64,000 bases of DNA from PALSA-1006 sp964571195 (GTDB taxonomy: Bacteria; Pseudomonadota; Gammaproteobacteria; Burkholderiales; Gallionellaceae): contig CAZNAD010000002.1 in the NCBI GenBank assembly GCA_964571195.1, positions 124,001 through 188,000 of the forward strand. The letters run 5' to 3'. The translations under genes were made by a program, and so were the position numbers. Numbering within the stretch: position 1 is the stretch's first letter; each line of letters opens with the position of its first letter. The notes under the pieces were generated by a model. That model was given only the letters and a program-made list of their open reading frames with translations, did no database searches and had not been told where the DNA came from. This document shows positions 43,384-51,077 of this stretch, one piece after another.

Positions 43384-44169
43384 ATGCATAAAGCAAAAAA
43401 ACAGTTTGGCCAGAATTTTCTGGTTGACCAGAACATCATTGCCGACATCGTGCGCGCCATCCGTCCCGAGGCGGATGACAACATGGTCGAGATCGGTCCC
43501 GGCCTGGGAGCGCTCACGCGCCCCTTGCTAAGTCACCTGAGCAGATTGCATGTGGTGGAGATCGACCGCGACATCATCGCGCGCCTGAAGACTGATTATC
43601 CGCAGGACAAGATCGTGATCCATGAAGGCGATGCACTGAAATTCGACTTCGCCACGCTGGGAACGCCATTGCGTGTTGTTGGCAACCTGCCCTACAACAT
43701 CTCCTCGCCGCTGTTATTCCATTTTGCCGCTTATGCGGCACGCATCACCGACATGCATTTCATGTTGCAGAATGAAGTGGTGGAACGCATGGTGGCGGAG
43801 CCGTCCACGCCGGAATACGGACGCCTGTCGGTGATGTTGCAATATCGTTTCCATATGGAAAAACTGATCGATGTGCCGCCGCAGTCGTTCCGCCCGGCAC
43901 CCAAGGTGGATTCGGCCATCGTGCGCATGATCCCCATACCGGTGACAGACATTCCGGTGCAAGACGAGAGACTGTTCGCCGAGCTGGTCATGGCCGCCTT
44001 CGGCCAGCGCCGCAAGACGCTACGCAATACCTTGCGCGGATATCTGGATGAGCAGGCTTTTGCGCAGCTGGGCATCGATGCACAACTGCGTGCGGAAAAT
44101 CTCGGCCATCGGGAATATGCCAGAATGAGCAATTGGCTTGCGGCATTGAGGAATAAAACGAAACTCTGA
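43384..44169 (+). CDS. rsmA: 16S rRNA (adenine1518/1519-N6,N6)-dimethyltransferase
   Basis: RsmA (KsgA) dimethylates two adjacent adenines near the 3' end of 16S rRNA during small-subunit assembly. KAKKQFGQNFLVDQNII at the N-terminus, SAM loop EIGPGLGALTRPLL, acidic residue in VVEIDRDII, the catalytic motif NLPYNISSPLLFH, and the C-terminal helical domain (AFGQRRKTLRNTLRG). ATG at 43384 is 13 bases after the repeat arm; the frame extends six codons into the repeat but without family similarity. 261 residues. Its ribosome site is poor, perhaps altered by insertion of the element. Confidence 0.95.
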   Translation: MHKAKKQFGQNFLVDQNIIADIVRAIRPEADDNMVEIGPGLGALTRPLLSHLSRLHVVEIDRDIIARLKTDYPQDKIVIHEGDALKFDFATLGTPLRVVGNLPYNISSPLLFHFAAYAARITDMHFMLQNEVVERMVAEPSTPEYGRLSVMLQYRFHMEKLIDVPPQSFRPAPKVDSAIVRMIPIPVTDIPVQDERLFAELVMAAFGQRRKTLRNTLRGYLDEQAFAQLGIDAQLRAENLGHREYARMSNWLAALRNKTKL

Positions 44170-44264
44170 GTGGTGTCGCAGTTGCGCCCAAGGCCGTAAA
44201 TTTACAGCTCGAAGAGTGTTTCAGTTAGAATCTCGCCTCACCTTAACCTTACTTTCCTCGTGCC

Positions 44265-45101
44265 ATGTCAGATACTCCGCCCATTGTCATGACCTTCGCG
44301 GCGACCGACCCGAGCGGTGGTGCCGGCCTGCAGGCCGATATGCTCACCATCGCCAGTATGGGTTGTCATCCGCTGTCCGTGGTCACCGCCATCACGGTGC
44401 AAGATACCAGCGGCGTGGATGATGTGCTGCCTATGGATGCCGAATGGGTGGTCGATCAGGCGCGCACCGTGCTGGAGGATATGCCGGTCGCCGCGTTCAA
44501 GATCGGCTTGCTCGGCAGTGTGGATAACATCACCGCCATCGCCGAAGTGATCTCCGACTATCCCGATGTGCCGCTGGTGTTCGACCCCGTCCTGGCTTCC
44601 GGTCGCGGTGATGAGCTGGCGAACGAGGATATGCTTTCCGCCCTGCGCGAGTTGTTGTTGCCGCAGACGACCATCCTCACGCCGAACAGCATGGAGGCGC
44701 GTCGTTTGATCGTGGATGAGGACAACGAGCAGGATGATCCGAATCTGAGCGAATGCGCCAAGCGCATCATCCAGCTCGGTTGCGAGTATGTGCTGATCAC
44801 CGGCACACACGAACACACGCCCAAAGTCATTAATACCCTGTATGGCGAACGCGGTCTGGTGCGTAGCGACAACTGGCCGCGCCTGCCGGGCATCTATCAC
44901 GGCTCCGGCTGCACGCTGGCTTCGGCCATCGCCGCTTTGCTGGCCAATGGTCTGCCGATGGAGGAAGCCGTGCGCGAGGCGCAGGAATACACTTGGGAGG
45001 CGCTGAAATACGGCTTCCGTCCCGGCATGGGGCAGCACATCCCGGATCGCCTGTTCTGGGCGCGCGACGAAGAAGAGGATGATGCAGAGACACGGCATTA
45101 A
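44265..45101 (+). CDS. thiD: Hydroxymethylpyrimidine/phosphomethylpyrimidine kinase
   Basis: Two-step kinase of the thiamine pyrimidine branch. Ribokinase-like fold: TFAATDPSGGAGLQADMLTI, substrate region VTAITVQDTSG, ATP-site GTHEHTPKVI, and the catalytic block IYHGSGCTLASAIAALLA with the conserved GSGC. 278 residues. No thiamine (TPP) riboswitch is seen in the 95 bases upstream. Its 3' end overlaps thiE by 23 bases, so the two are translated together. Confidence 0.94.
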   Translation: MSDTPPIVMTFAATDPSGGAGLQADMLTIASMGCHPLSVVTAITVQDTSGVDDVLPMDAEWVVDQARTVLEDMPVAAFKIGLLGSVDNITAIAEVISDYPDVPLVFDPVLASGRGDELANEDMLSALRELLLPQTTILTPNSMEARRLIVDEDNEQDDPNLSECAKRIIQLGCEYVLITGTHEHTPKVINTLYGERGLVRSDNWPRLPGIYHGSGCTLASAIAALLANGLPMEEAVREAQEYTWEALKYGFRPGMGQHIPDRLFWARDEEEDDAETRH

Positions 45102-45720
45102 GGGTCTCTACGCAATCACGCCGGATAGTGCCGATACCCCGCTGCTGTTGTGTGAGGTGCGTGCTGCCCTGCAAGGCGGTGCGCGAGTACTGCAATACCG
45201 CAACAAATCCGCAGGCTCCACTTTGCGACTGCAACAAGCGCAGGCCCTGCGTCAATTGACGCGCGAATTCGATGCCACCTTTATCATCAATGATGATGCC
45301 CAACTTGCCGCACGGGTGGATGCCGATGGAGTGCATTTGGGCGGGGATGACGGTGGCGTAGAGGCGGCTCGCGCTCTGTTGGGGAATGCCAAGATTATCG
45401 GCGTGTCTTGTTATAATCGCGAGTCGTTGGCCCTAGCGGCGGTTCGGGCGGGTGCCGACTATGTCGCATTCGGCGCATTCTTCCCTTCCGGGGTGAAGCC
45501 GCAGGCGGTAAGGGCGGAGCCGCAGTTGCTGGCATGGGCAAAAGGCGAACTGGCCTTGCCGGTGGTGGCGATAGGCGGTATCACGGTGCAGAACGGCGCG
45601 GTGCTGATCGAAGCGGGCGCGGATGCGCTGGCAGTGATCACGGCGTTGTGGGACGCGGCGGACATCGAACAGGCAGCAAGAGAATTTTCCAATTTATTCA
45701 GGCAAGGCAGAACAGCATGA
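45079..45720 (+). CDS. thiE: Thiamine phosphate synthase
   Basis: Joins hydroxymethylpyrimidine diphosphate and thiazole phosphate. TIM barrel of 213 residues: GLYAITPDSADTP, VLQYRNKSAGSTLRLQQA, FIINDDAQLAARVDADGVHL, IIGVSCYNRES and the phosphate loop VVAIGGITVQNGAVLIEAGA in part. ATG at 45079 or the next codon (45082); GAAGAGG lies just before. It overlaps thiD and, by four bases, hemL, linking thiamine and tetrapyrrole genes into one transcript. Confidence 0.94.
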   Translation: MMQRHGIKGLYAITPDSADTPLLLCEVRAALQGGARVLQYRNKSAGSTLRLQQAQALRQLTREFDATFIINDDAQLAARVDADGVHLGGDDGGVEAARALLGNAKIIGVSCYNRESLALAAVRAGADYVAFGAFFPSGVKPQAVRAEPQLLAWAKGELALPVVAIGGITVQNGAVLIEAGADALAVITALWDAADIEQAAREFSNLFRQGRTA

Positions 45721-47000
45721 CATCTCAAAACCAAACGTTATTTGATGAATCTCAACGCATCATCCCCGGCGGCGTGAACTCGCCGGTGCGCGCGTTCAAA
45801 TCGGTGGGCGGCACGCCGCTGTTCTTCAAGCGCGGCAAGGGTGCCTATGTGTGGGACGCGGATGACAAGCGCTACATCGACTACGTCAATTCGTGGGGGC
45901 CGATGATCGTTGGTCACTGCCATCTCGAAGTGGTCAAGGCGGTGCAGGCCGCTGCTGCCGAAGGTCTGGGTTTTGGCGCACCGACGGCCTCCGAACTGGA
46001 GATCGCCGAACTGTTGTGCAAAATATTGCCGTCGCTGGAGATGGTGCGTCTGGTCAGTTCCGGCACCGAGGCGACGATGACGGCGATCCGTCTGGCGCGC
46101 GGCTACACCGGGCGTTCGCGCATCATCAAATTCGAGGGCTGCTACCACGGCCATTCCGACGGCCTGCTGGTCAAGGCCGGTTCCGGCGCGCTGACCTTTG
46201 GCCAGCCCAGCTCTTCCGGCGTGCCCGCCGAGATCGCTGGATTGACTACGGTGCTGGATTACAACGACGTGGCTGGTCTGGAAAAGACCTTCGCCGAGAT
46301 CGGCAGCGAGATCGCCTGCGTGATCGTCGAGCCGGTCGCGGGCAATATGAATCTGATCCTGCCCAAGCGCGAGTTCCTCGATGCCATGCGCAGCCTGTGT
46401 ACCAAGCACGGAGCGGTGTTGATTCTGGACGAAGTGATGTCCGGCTTCCGCGTCGGCTTGCAGGGCGCACACGGCCACTACGGCATCAAGCCCGATCTGA
46501 TCACACTGGGCAAAGTGATGGGCGGCGGTCTGCCTGCTGCCGCCTTCGGTGGTCGCCGCGACATCATGCAATGCTTAGCCCCGCTGGGCGCGGTGTATCA
46601 GGCCGGCACGCTGTCCGGCAATCCGGTGGCAGTGGCGGCAGGTCTGACCACGCTGAAACTGGTACAGGCGCCTGGCTTCTACGAACGCCTGACGCAACTG
46701 GCCAAACAAATGACCGAAGGCATCAGCGCGAGCGCCAAGAAACACGGCATCCCGTTCAGTGCGCAATCCATCGGCAGCATGTTCGGCCTGTATTTCAGCG
46801 CCAACGTGCCGACCTCGTATGCCGAAGTGATGGCGAGCGACAAGGCCGCATTCAACCGTTTCTTCCACGCCATGCTGGCCGAGGGCGTGTACCTTGCGCC
46901 GTCCGCTTTCGAGGCGGGCTTCGTTTCTGCCGCGCACACCGAGGCCGACATCGCGGCGACCATTGCCGCTGCCGATAAAATCTTCGCGGCCTGGAAGTAA
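45717..47000 (+). CDS. hemL: Glutamate-1-semialdehyde 2,1-aminomutase
   Basis: PLP enzyme making 5-aminolevulinate from glutamate-1-semialdehyde in the C5 tetrapyrrole route. N-terminal IIPGGVNSPVRAFKSVGGTP, cofactor region LVSSGTEATMTAIRLARG, FEGCYHGHSDGLLVKAGSG, and Lys266 in TLGKVMGGGLPAAAFGG as the PLP lysine. 427 residues starting at ATG 45717, which overlaps the thiE stop (ATGA); the longer frame lies in thiE. hemB, the next enzyme in the path, is 770 bases downstream beyond engB. Confidence 0.95.
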   Translation: MTSQNQTLFDESQRIIPGGVNSPVRAFKSVGGTPLFFKRGKGAYVWDADDKRYIDYVNSWGPMIVGHCHLEVVKAVQAAAAEGLGFGAPTASELEIAELLCKILPSLEMVRLVSSGTEATMTAIRLARGYTGRSRIIKFEGCYHGHSDGLLVKAGSGALTFGQPSSSGVPAEIAGLTTVLDYNDVAGLEKTFAEIGSEIACVIVEPVAGNMNLILPKREFLDAMRSLCTKHGAVLILDEVMSGFRVGLQGAHGHYGIKPDLITLGKVMGGGLPAAAFGGRRDIMQCLAPLGAVYQAGTLSGNPVAVAAGLTTLKLVQAPGFYERLTQLAKQMTEGISASAKKHGIPFSAQSIGSMFGLYFSANVPTSYAEVMASDKAAFNRFFHAMLAEGVYLAPSAFEAGFVSAAHTEADIAATIAAADKIFAAWK

Positions 47001-47599
47001 TGGGGCTTTTTTCTCAAGCCGCGTTCTTCACCACGGTCAATCACATGAAAGACTTGCCGCTACACGGCGGCAAGGAAGTGGCGTTCGTCGGGCGCTCCAA
47101 CGCAGGCAAGTCGAGCGCCATCAACACGCTGGCGAACCATGTGCGGCTGGCTTACACCAGCAAGACACCGGGGCGCACCCAGCACCTGAATTATTTCTCG
47201 CTGGGCGACAGCAAGTTTCTGGTGGACTTGCCTGGCTACGGCTACGCCAAAGTGCCTCCTGATGTGCAGCAACACTGGGAAGCTTTGCTGAGTCAGTATT
47301 TGCAAACCCGCGAAGCCTTGTGCGGACTGGTGGTCATCATGGATTCGCGCCATCCGCTGACCCCGCTGGACGAGCAGATGCTGGACTGGTTCTCCGAAAC
47401 CGGTAAGCCGGTGCATATCCTGCTGACCAAATCGGACAAACTCAGCCGCCAGCAAGCCACCAAAACCTTGCGTGAAGTAACGGCTTATTTGAAGGAACAC
47501 TTCCCGTTCTGCTCGGTGCAGCTTTTCTCCAGCCTGAAGAAACAGGGTATGGAGCAGGCGGAGGCAGTGATCGCGGGTTGGCTAGCGCAAGAGCAATAG
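47000..47599 (+). CDS. engB: Ribosome biogenesis GTPase YihA/YsxC/EngB
   Basis: Small essential GTPase for 50S subunit maturation. GTPase motifs in order: G1 GRSNAGKSSAIN, G2 PGRTQHLNYF, G3 DLPGYGYAK, G4 LTKSDKL, G5 near SVQLFSS. 199 residues, normal length. The ATG shares one base with the hemL stop (TAATG). The reading strand downstream has no plus-strand T-run, so transcription may run on into hemB or end by Rho. Confidence 0.93.
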   Translation: MGLFSQAAFFTTVNHMKDLPLHGGKEVAFVGRSNAGKSSAINTLANHVRLAYTSKTPGRTQHLNYFSLGDSKFLVDLPGYGYAKVPPDVQQHWEALLSQYLQTREALCGLVVIMDSRHPLTPLDEQMLDWFSETGKPVHILLTKSDKLSRQQATKTLREVTAYLKEHFPFCSVQLFSSLKKQGMEQAEAVIAGWLAQEQ

Positions 47600-47601
47600 G
47601 C

Positions 47602-47709
47602 AAAAAAATGCCCCTGAGCCAAAGGGGGAGGTCAGGGGCATAAGTCTTAACGATTAGGGGTTAAGACACCCGCTCAGGGAGGAGAAACGGGAAGCAGCTC
47701 TCGCTACTC
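47602..47709 (-). ncRNA. Probable small RNA antisense-oriented between engB and hemB
   Basis: On the minus strand this segment has all parts of a free small RNA gene: a sigma-E-like promoter just upstream (47716-47743), a body of about 108 nt, and an intrinsic terminator whose stem (AUGCCCCUGA/UCAGGGGCAU, 47608-47641) is followed by seven U. Inside are a second hairpin (GUCUUAAC/GUUAAGAC, 47644-47667) and a region UUUCUCCUCCC (47677-47687) framed by CCCG/CGGG, so it could sit in a loop. The terminator loop also carries CCUCCCCC. Such C-rich loops can pair with Shine-Dalgarno sequences. From memory, a conserved anti-hemB RNA was reported in Burkholderia; equivalence is not proven. The start is estimated. 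Confidence 0.6.
47608..47641 (-). terminator. Intrinsic terminator of the engB-hemB small RNA
   Basis: 10-bp perfect stem with a 14-base loop, followed on the minus strand by seven T (A-run at 47602-47608 on plus). On the plus strand no T-run follows, so it does not terminate engB. This polarity is the main evidence for a minus-strand transcript. Confidence 0.75.
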
Positions 47710-47715
47710 GCATGC

Positions 47716-47743
47716 TCTGACCGGACTATGCGAAAATAGTTCC
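47716..47743 (-). promoter_or_regulatory. Sigma-E (ECF) type promoter for the small RNA
   Basis: On the minus strand GGAACTA, then a spacer, then GGTCAGA; measured as GAACTA-16 bases-TCAGA this equals the spacing of E. coli RpoE promoters (GAACTT-16-TCTGA type), with one mismatch in each box. Transcription would start about seven bases further, near 47709. Confidence 0.6.
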
Positions 47744-47771
47744 CACTTTTTGAAAAATTTTAGGAATCGTC

Positions 47772-48773
47772 ATGAAAATCCTTGGTCAATACCCTCAGTC
47801 CAGAATGCGTCGTATGCGCCGGGATCAGTTTTCGCGCGACTTGATGCGAGAGCACATACTCACTTCATCCGATTTTATCTATCCGGTTTTTGTGCTTGAG
47901 GGCAATAATAAAGTCGAGGACGTAAAGTCCATGCCGGGTGTACAGCGTAAAACGCTGGATTTGTTGTTCAAAGATGCCGAGTCATGCGTAAAGCTGGGTA
48001 TCCCGGTGATGGCCATCTTTCCGGTGATCGATGCCCCGTTAAAAAGTCTGGGGGCCGAAGAGGCTTACAACCCGGATGGCCTAGTGCCGCGCGTGGTCGC
48101 CACACTGAAAAAGAACTTCCCCGAGCTTGGTGTAATGACCGACATCGCGCTCGACCCCTACACCAGCCACGGTCAGGACGGTCTTATCGACGACAGTGGA
48201 TACGTGCTTAACGACGAGACCATCGCGGTGTTGACCCGGCAGGCGCAGTGCCATGCCGCAGCGGGTGCCGATATCGTCGCCCCGTCCGACATGATGGATG
48301 GCCGCATCGGCGCGGTACGCGCGGCACTGGATGAGCATAAACACATCCACACCCGCATCATGGCCTACTCGGCCAAATACGCCTCCAGCTTCTATGGCCC
48401 GTTCCGCGACGCGGTCGGCTCCAGCGGTAATCTTGGCAAGGGCAACAAATACACCTACCAGATGGACCCGGCCAATTCGGATGAGGCGCTGTGGGAAGTC
48501 GGCCTCGACCTGCAGGAAGGCGCGGACATGGTGATGGTCAAGCCCGGCATGCCTTACCTCGACATCGTGCGCCGCGTGAAAGATGAGTTCAAGGCACCGA
48601 CCTTCGTGTATCAGGTGAGCGGTGAATACGCCATGCTCAAAGCTGCGGCGCAGAATGGCTGGCTTAATGAAGAAGCGTGTGTGCTGGAATCGCTGCTGGC
48701 TTTCAAACGTGCCGGGGCGGATGGCATCCTGACTTATTTCGCGTTGGATGCGGCACGATGGCTGAAGAAATAA
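47772..48773 (+). CDS. hemB: Delta-aminolevulinic acid dehydratase (porphobilinogen synthase)
   Basis: Condenses two 5-aminolevulinate molecules to porphobilinogen. The two Schiff-base lysines are Lys202 (MAYSAKYASSFYGPFRDA) and Lys257 (MVKPGMPYLDI). The metal region reads DIALDPYTSHGQDG: aspartates replace the three cysteines of zinc enzymes, so this is the Mg2+/K+-responsive type as in Pseudomonas aeruginosa, independent of catalytic zinc. 333 residues. The small RNA promoter lies in its upstream gap pointing the other way. Followed by a bidirectional terminator shared with groEL. Confidence 0.96.
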   Translation: MKILGQYPQSRMRRMRRDQFSRDLMREHILTSSDFIYPVFVLEGNNKVEDVKSMPGVQRKTLDLLFKDAESCVKLGIPVMAIFPVIDAPLKSLGAEEAYNPDGLVPRVVATLKKNFPELGVMTDIALDPYTSHGQDGLIDDSGYVLNDETIAVLTRQAQCHAAAGADIVAPSDMMDGRIGAVRAALDEHKHIHTRIMAYSAKYASSFYGPFRDAVGSSGNLGKGNKYTYQMDPANSDEALWEVGLDLQEGADMVMVKPGMPYLDIVRRVKDEFKAPTFVYQVSGEYAMLKAAAQNGWLNEEACVLESLLAFKRAGADGILTYFALDAARWLKK

Positions 48774-48800
48774 GCAGTGTGATTCGAATTGGGTAAATAA

Positions 48801-48826
48801 AAGAACCCCGCTTGCGCGGGGTTCTT
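48801..48826. terminator. Bidirectional terminator between hemB and groL
   Basis: AAGAACCCCGC and GCGGGGTTCTT form an 11-bp stem around TTGC, with A-run before and TTTT after. It sits between two convergent genes and can end both transcripts. Confidence 0.92.
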
Positions 48827-48871
48827 TTTGTGCAGCATCCAACCACGGCTGGCGAACCCGCCAGCGTTTAA

Positions 48872-50518
48872 TTACATCATGCCGCCCATACCACCCATGC
48901 CGCCCATGTCGCCGCCCATACCACCGGCAGCAGGCTTGTCTTCCGGCAATTCGGCCACCATACATGCGGTGGTCAGCATCAGACCGGCGATGGAGGATGC
49001 GTTTTGCAGTGCAGTACGTGTCACTTTGGTTGGGTCAACGACGCCCATCGCCAGCATGTCGCCGTATTCGCCGCTTGCCGCGTTGTAACCAAAGCTGCCT
49101 TTGCCTTCCAGCACTTTGTTCACCACTACCGATGGCTCGTCGCCAGCGTTGGACACGATGGCGCGCAGAGGAGCTTCCATTGCACGCAGGACGATGGTGA
49201 TACCGGCGTCCTGGTCGTGGTTGTCGCCCTTCAGTTTGGCTACGGCAGTCTTGGCGCGCAGCAATGCAACACCACCGCCGGGAACAATGCCTTCTTCCAC
49301 GGCTGCACGAGTCGCGTGCAGCGCGTCTTCAACACGCGCCTTCTTCTCTTTCATTTCCACTTCGGTTGCGGCACCGACCTTGATCACTGCTACGCCGCCA
49401 GCCAGCTTGGCTTTGCGCTCTTGCAGTTTTTCTTTGTCGTAGTCGCTGGTGGACTCTTCAACTTGCTTGTTGATCTGGGAGATACGCCCCTTGATCGCAT
49501 CTTCCTTGCCTGCGCCGTCGATGATGGTGGTGTTGTCTTTGCCCACTTCGATGCGTTTAGCTTGACCCAATTCAGCCAGAGTCGTCTTTTCCAGAGACAG
49601 GCCAACTTCTTCAGCGATCACGGTGCCGCCGGTCAGGATGGCGATGTCTTCCAGCATAGCCTTGCGACGGTCGCCGAAGCCGGGAGCCTTAACAGCAACA
49701 GTCTTCAGGATGCCACGGATGTTGTTCACCACCAGAGTTGCCAGCGCCTCGCCATCGACATCTTCAGCGATGATCAGCAATGGGCGGCCGGACTTGGCGA
49801 CTTGTTCCAGTACCGGGAGCAGATCACGGATGTTGCTAACCTTCTTGTCGTGCAACAGTATGTAAGGATTGTCCATCGCCGCGATCTGGCGGTCTTGGTT
49901 GTTGATGAAGTATGGGGACAGGTAACCACGGTCGAACTGCATACCTTCAACCACGTCCAACTCGTCTTGCAGGCCTTGGCCGTCTTCGATGGTGATAACG
50001 CCTTCCTTGCCAACCTTGTCCATCGCTTCAGCGATCTTTTCGCCGATGATGGTGTCGGAGTTAGCGGAGATCGAGCCAACTTGGGCGATTTCCTTGCTGG
50101 TGGTGCAAGGCTTGGAGATGCTCTTGAGTTCTTCAACTGCGGCGATCACAGCCTTGTCGATACCGCGCTTCAGATCCATCGGGTTCATACCGGCGGCAAC
50201 GAACTTCATGCCTTCCTGAACGATGGATTGTGCCAATACGGTCGCAGTGGTGGTGCCGTCACCGGCCACGTCGGAGGTTTTGGAAGCTACTTCCTTCACC
50301 ATTTGCGCGCCCATGTTCTCGAACTTGTCTTTCAGTTCGATCTCTTTGGCAACGGATACGCCGTCCTTGGTGATGGTGGGAGAGCCGTAAGAGCGATCCA
50401 GTACTACGTTGCGGCCTTTAGGGCCCAGAGTGACTTTAACTGCGTCGGCCAGAATGTTCACGCCCACAACCATCTTGGCGCGAGCTGCATCGTGAAACTT
50501 TACGTCTTTTGCTGCCAT
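48872..50518 (-). CDS. groL: Chaperonin GroEL
   Basis: 60-kDa subunit of the double-ring chaperonin. N-terminus AAKDVKFHDAARAKMVVGVN, ATP-binding GDGTTTATVLAQSIV, and the flexible C-terminal Gly-Gly-Met repeat that fills the cavity. 548 residues. It follows groES by 75 bases on the same transcript with a GGAGAAAT ribosome site. Expression is expected to be heat-inducible through the promoter and operator before groES. Confidence 0.97.
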   Translation of the reverse strand: MAAKDVKFHDAARAKMVVGVNILADAVKVTLGPKGRNVVLDRSYGSPTITKDGVSVAKEIELKDKFENMGAQMVKEVASKTSDVAGDGTTTATVLAQSIVQEGMKFVAAGMNPMDLKRGIDKAVIAAVEELKSISKPCTTSKEIAQVGSISANSDTIIGEKIAEAMDKVGKEGVITIEDGQGLQDELDVVEGMQFDRGYLSPYFINNQDRQIAAMDNPYILLHDKKVSNIRDLLPVLEQVAKSGRPLLIIAEDVDGEALATLVVNNIRGILKTVAVKAPGFGDRRKAMLEDIAILTGGTVIAEEVGLSLEKTTLAELGQAKRIEVGKDNTTIIDGAGKEDAIKGRISQINKQVEESTSDYDKEKLQERKAKLAGGVAVIKVGAATEVEMKEKKARVEDALHATRAAVEEGIVPGGGVALLRAKTAVAKLKGDNHDQDAGITIVLRAMEAPLRAIVSNAGDEPSVVVNKVLEGKGSFGYNAASGEYGDMLAMGVVDPTKVTRTALQNASSIAGLMLTTACMVAELPEDKPAAGGMGGDMGGMGGMGGMM

Positions 50519-50593
50519 GTTATTTCTCCTGAATTCATGTGGGGTCGGTTAGCTGCGAAGCGGCGTAACCTACCGGGTTGTTGTTGGGTGTAG

Positions 50594-50884
50594 TTAGGCT
50601 TCAACGATGCCGATGATGTCGTCTTCACGCATTGTCAGTAGTTCTTGGCCGTCCATCTTGAAGGATTGGCCGGAGTATTTGCCGAACAACACCTTGTCGC
50701 CTACCTTGACGCTCATGGCGCGCAGCTTGCCGTCTTCGCCGATCTTGCCATTACCCACAGCGATGATTTCGCCTTGATCTGGCTTCTCAGTTGCCGCATC
50801 GGGAATCACGATACCGGATGCAGTCTTGCGCTCTTCTTCCAAACGCTTAACGATGACGCGATCACTTAAGGGACGAATCTTCAT
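50594..50884 (-). CDS. groES: Co-chaperonin GroES
   Basis: 10-kDa lid of the chaperonin, 96 residues: MKIRPLSDRVIVKRLEEERK, mobile loop KTASGIVIPDAATEKPDQG and roof LFGKYSGQSFKMDGQELL. Strong GGAGAAAA ribosome site. First gene of the groESL operon; a sigma-32 type promoter and a CIRCE operator lie 49-104 bases upstream. Confidence 0.97.
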   Translation of the reverse strand: MKIRPLSDRVIVKRLEEERKTASGIVIPDAATEKPDQGEIIAVGNGKIGEDGKLRAMSVKVGDKVLFGKYSGQSFKMDGQELLTMREDDIIGIVEA

Positions 50885-50932
50885 GCTTTTTTCTCCTAAA
50901 ACAAACAGTTAACCAAAAATGGCGGCATCGGG

Positions 50933-50959
50933 TTAGCGCTCGATGCCAGCGACTGCTAA
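50933..50959 (-). promoter_or_regulatory. CIRCE operator (HrcA binding site) of groESL
   Basis: TTAGCGCTC, nine bases, GACTGCTAA. The consensus is TTAGCACTC-N9-GAGTGCTAA; each arm has a single mismatch and the spacer is exactly nine. It lies just downstream of the heat-shock promoter, where HrcA would block transcription. hrcA itself is not in the window. Confidence 0.82.
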
Positions 50960-50960
50960 T

Positions 50961-50988
50961 AATAGGGGCGCAGGAGCCTTATTTCAAG
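50961..50988 (-). promoter_or_regulatory. Sigma-32 (RpoH) promoter of groESL
   Basis: On the minus strand CTTGAAA (perfect heat-shock -35), a 13-base spacer, then CCCCTATT, close to the CCCCATnT -10 consensus. Together with the adjacent CIRCE this predicts dual control by RpoH and HrcA. Confidence 0.8.
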
Positions 50989-51077
50989 AGCGCGGTCAAA
51001 ATTTAACTTTCTGTATTAAATTGCCGCAAGCGCACCATCCACATAGAATCAGCGCTGTTCTGAAATTCGCGCGCCCC

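Noticed and set aside
44170..44264. TPP riboswitch before thiD
   Set aside because: The conserved CTGAGA and ACCTGA elements of the thiamine riboswitch are absent from the 95-base gap.
49004..50593. 529-codon plus-strand ORF opposite groL
   Set aside because: Pure mirror of the highly biased groL codons; composition (repeated Val/Phe/His/Gln) is not protein-like and no ribosome site is present.
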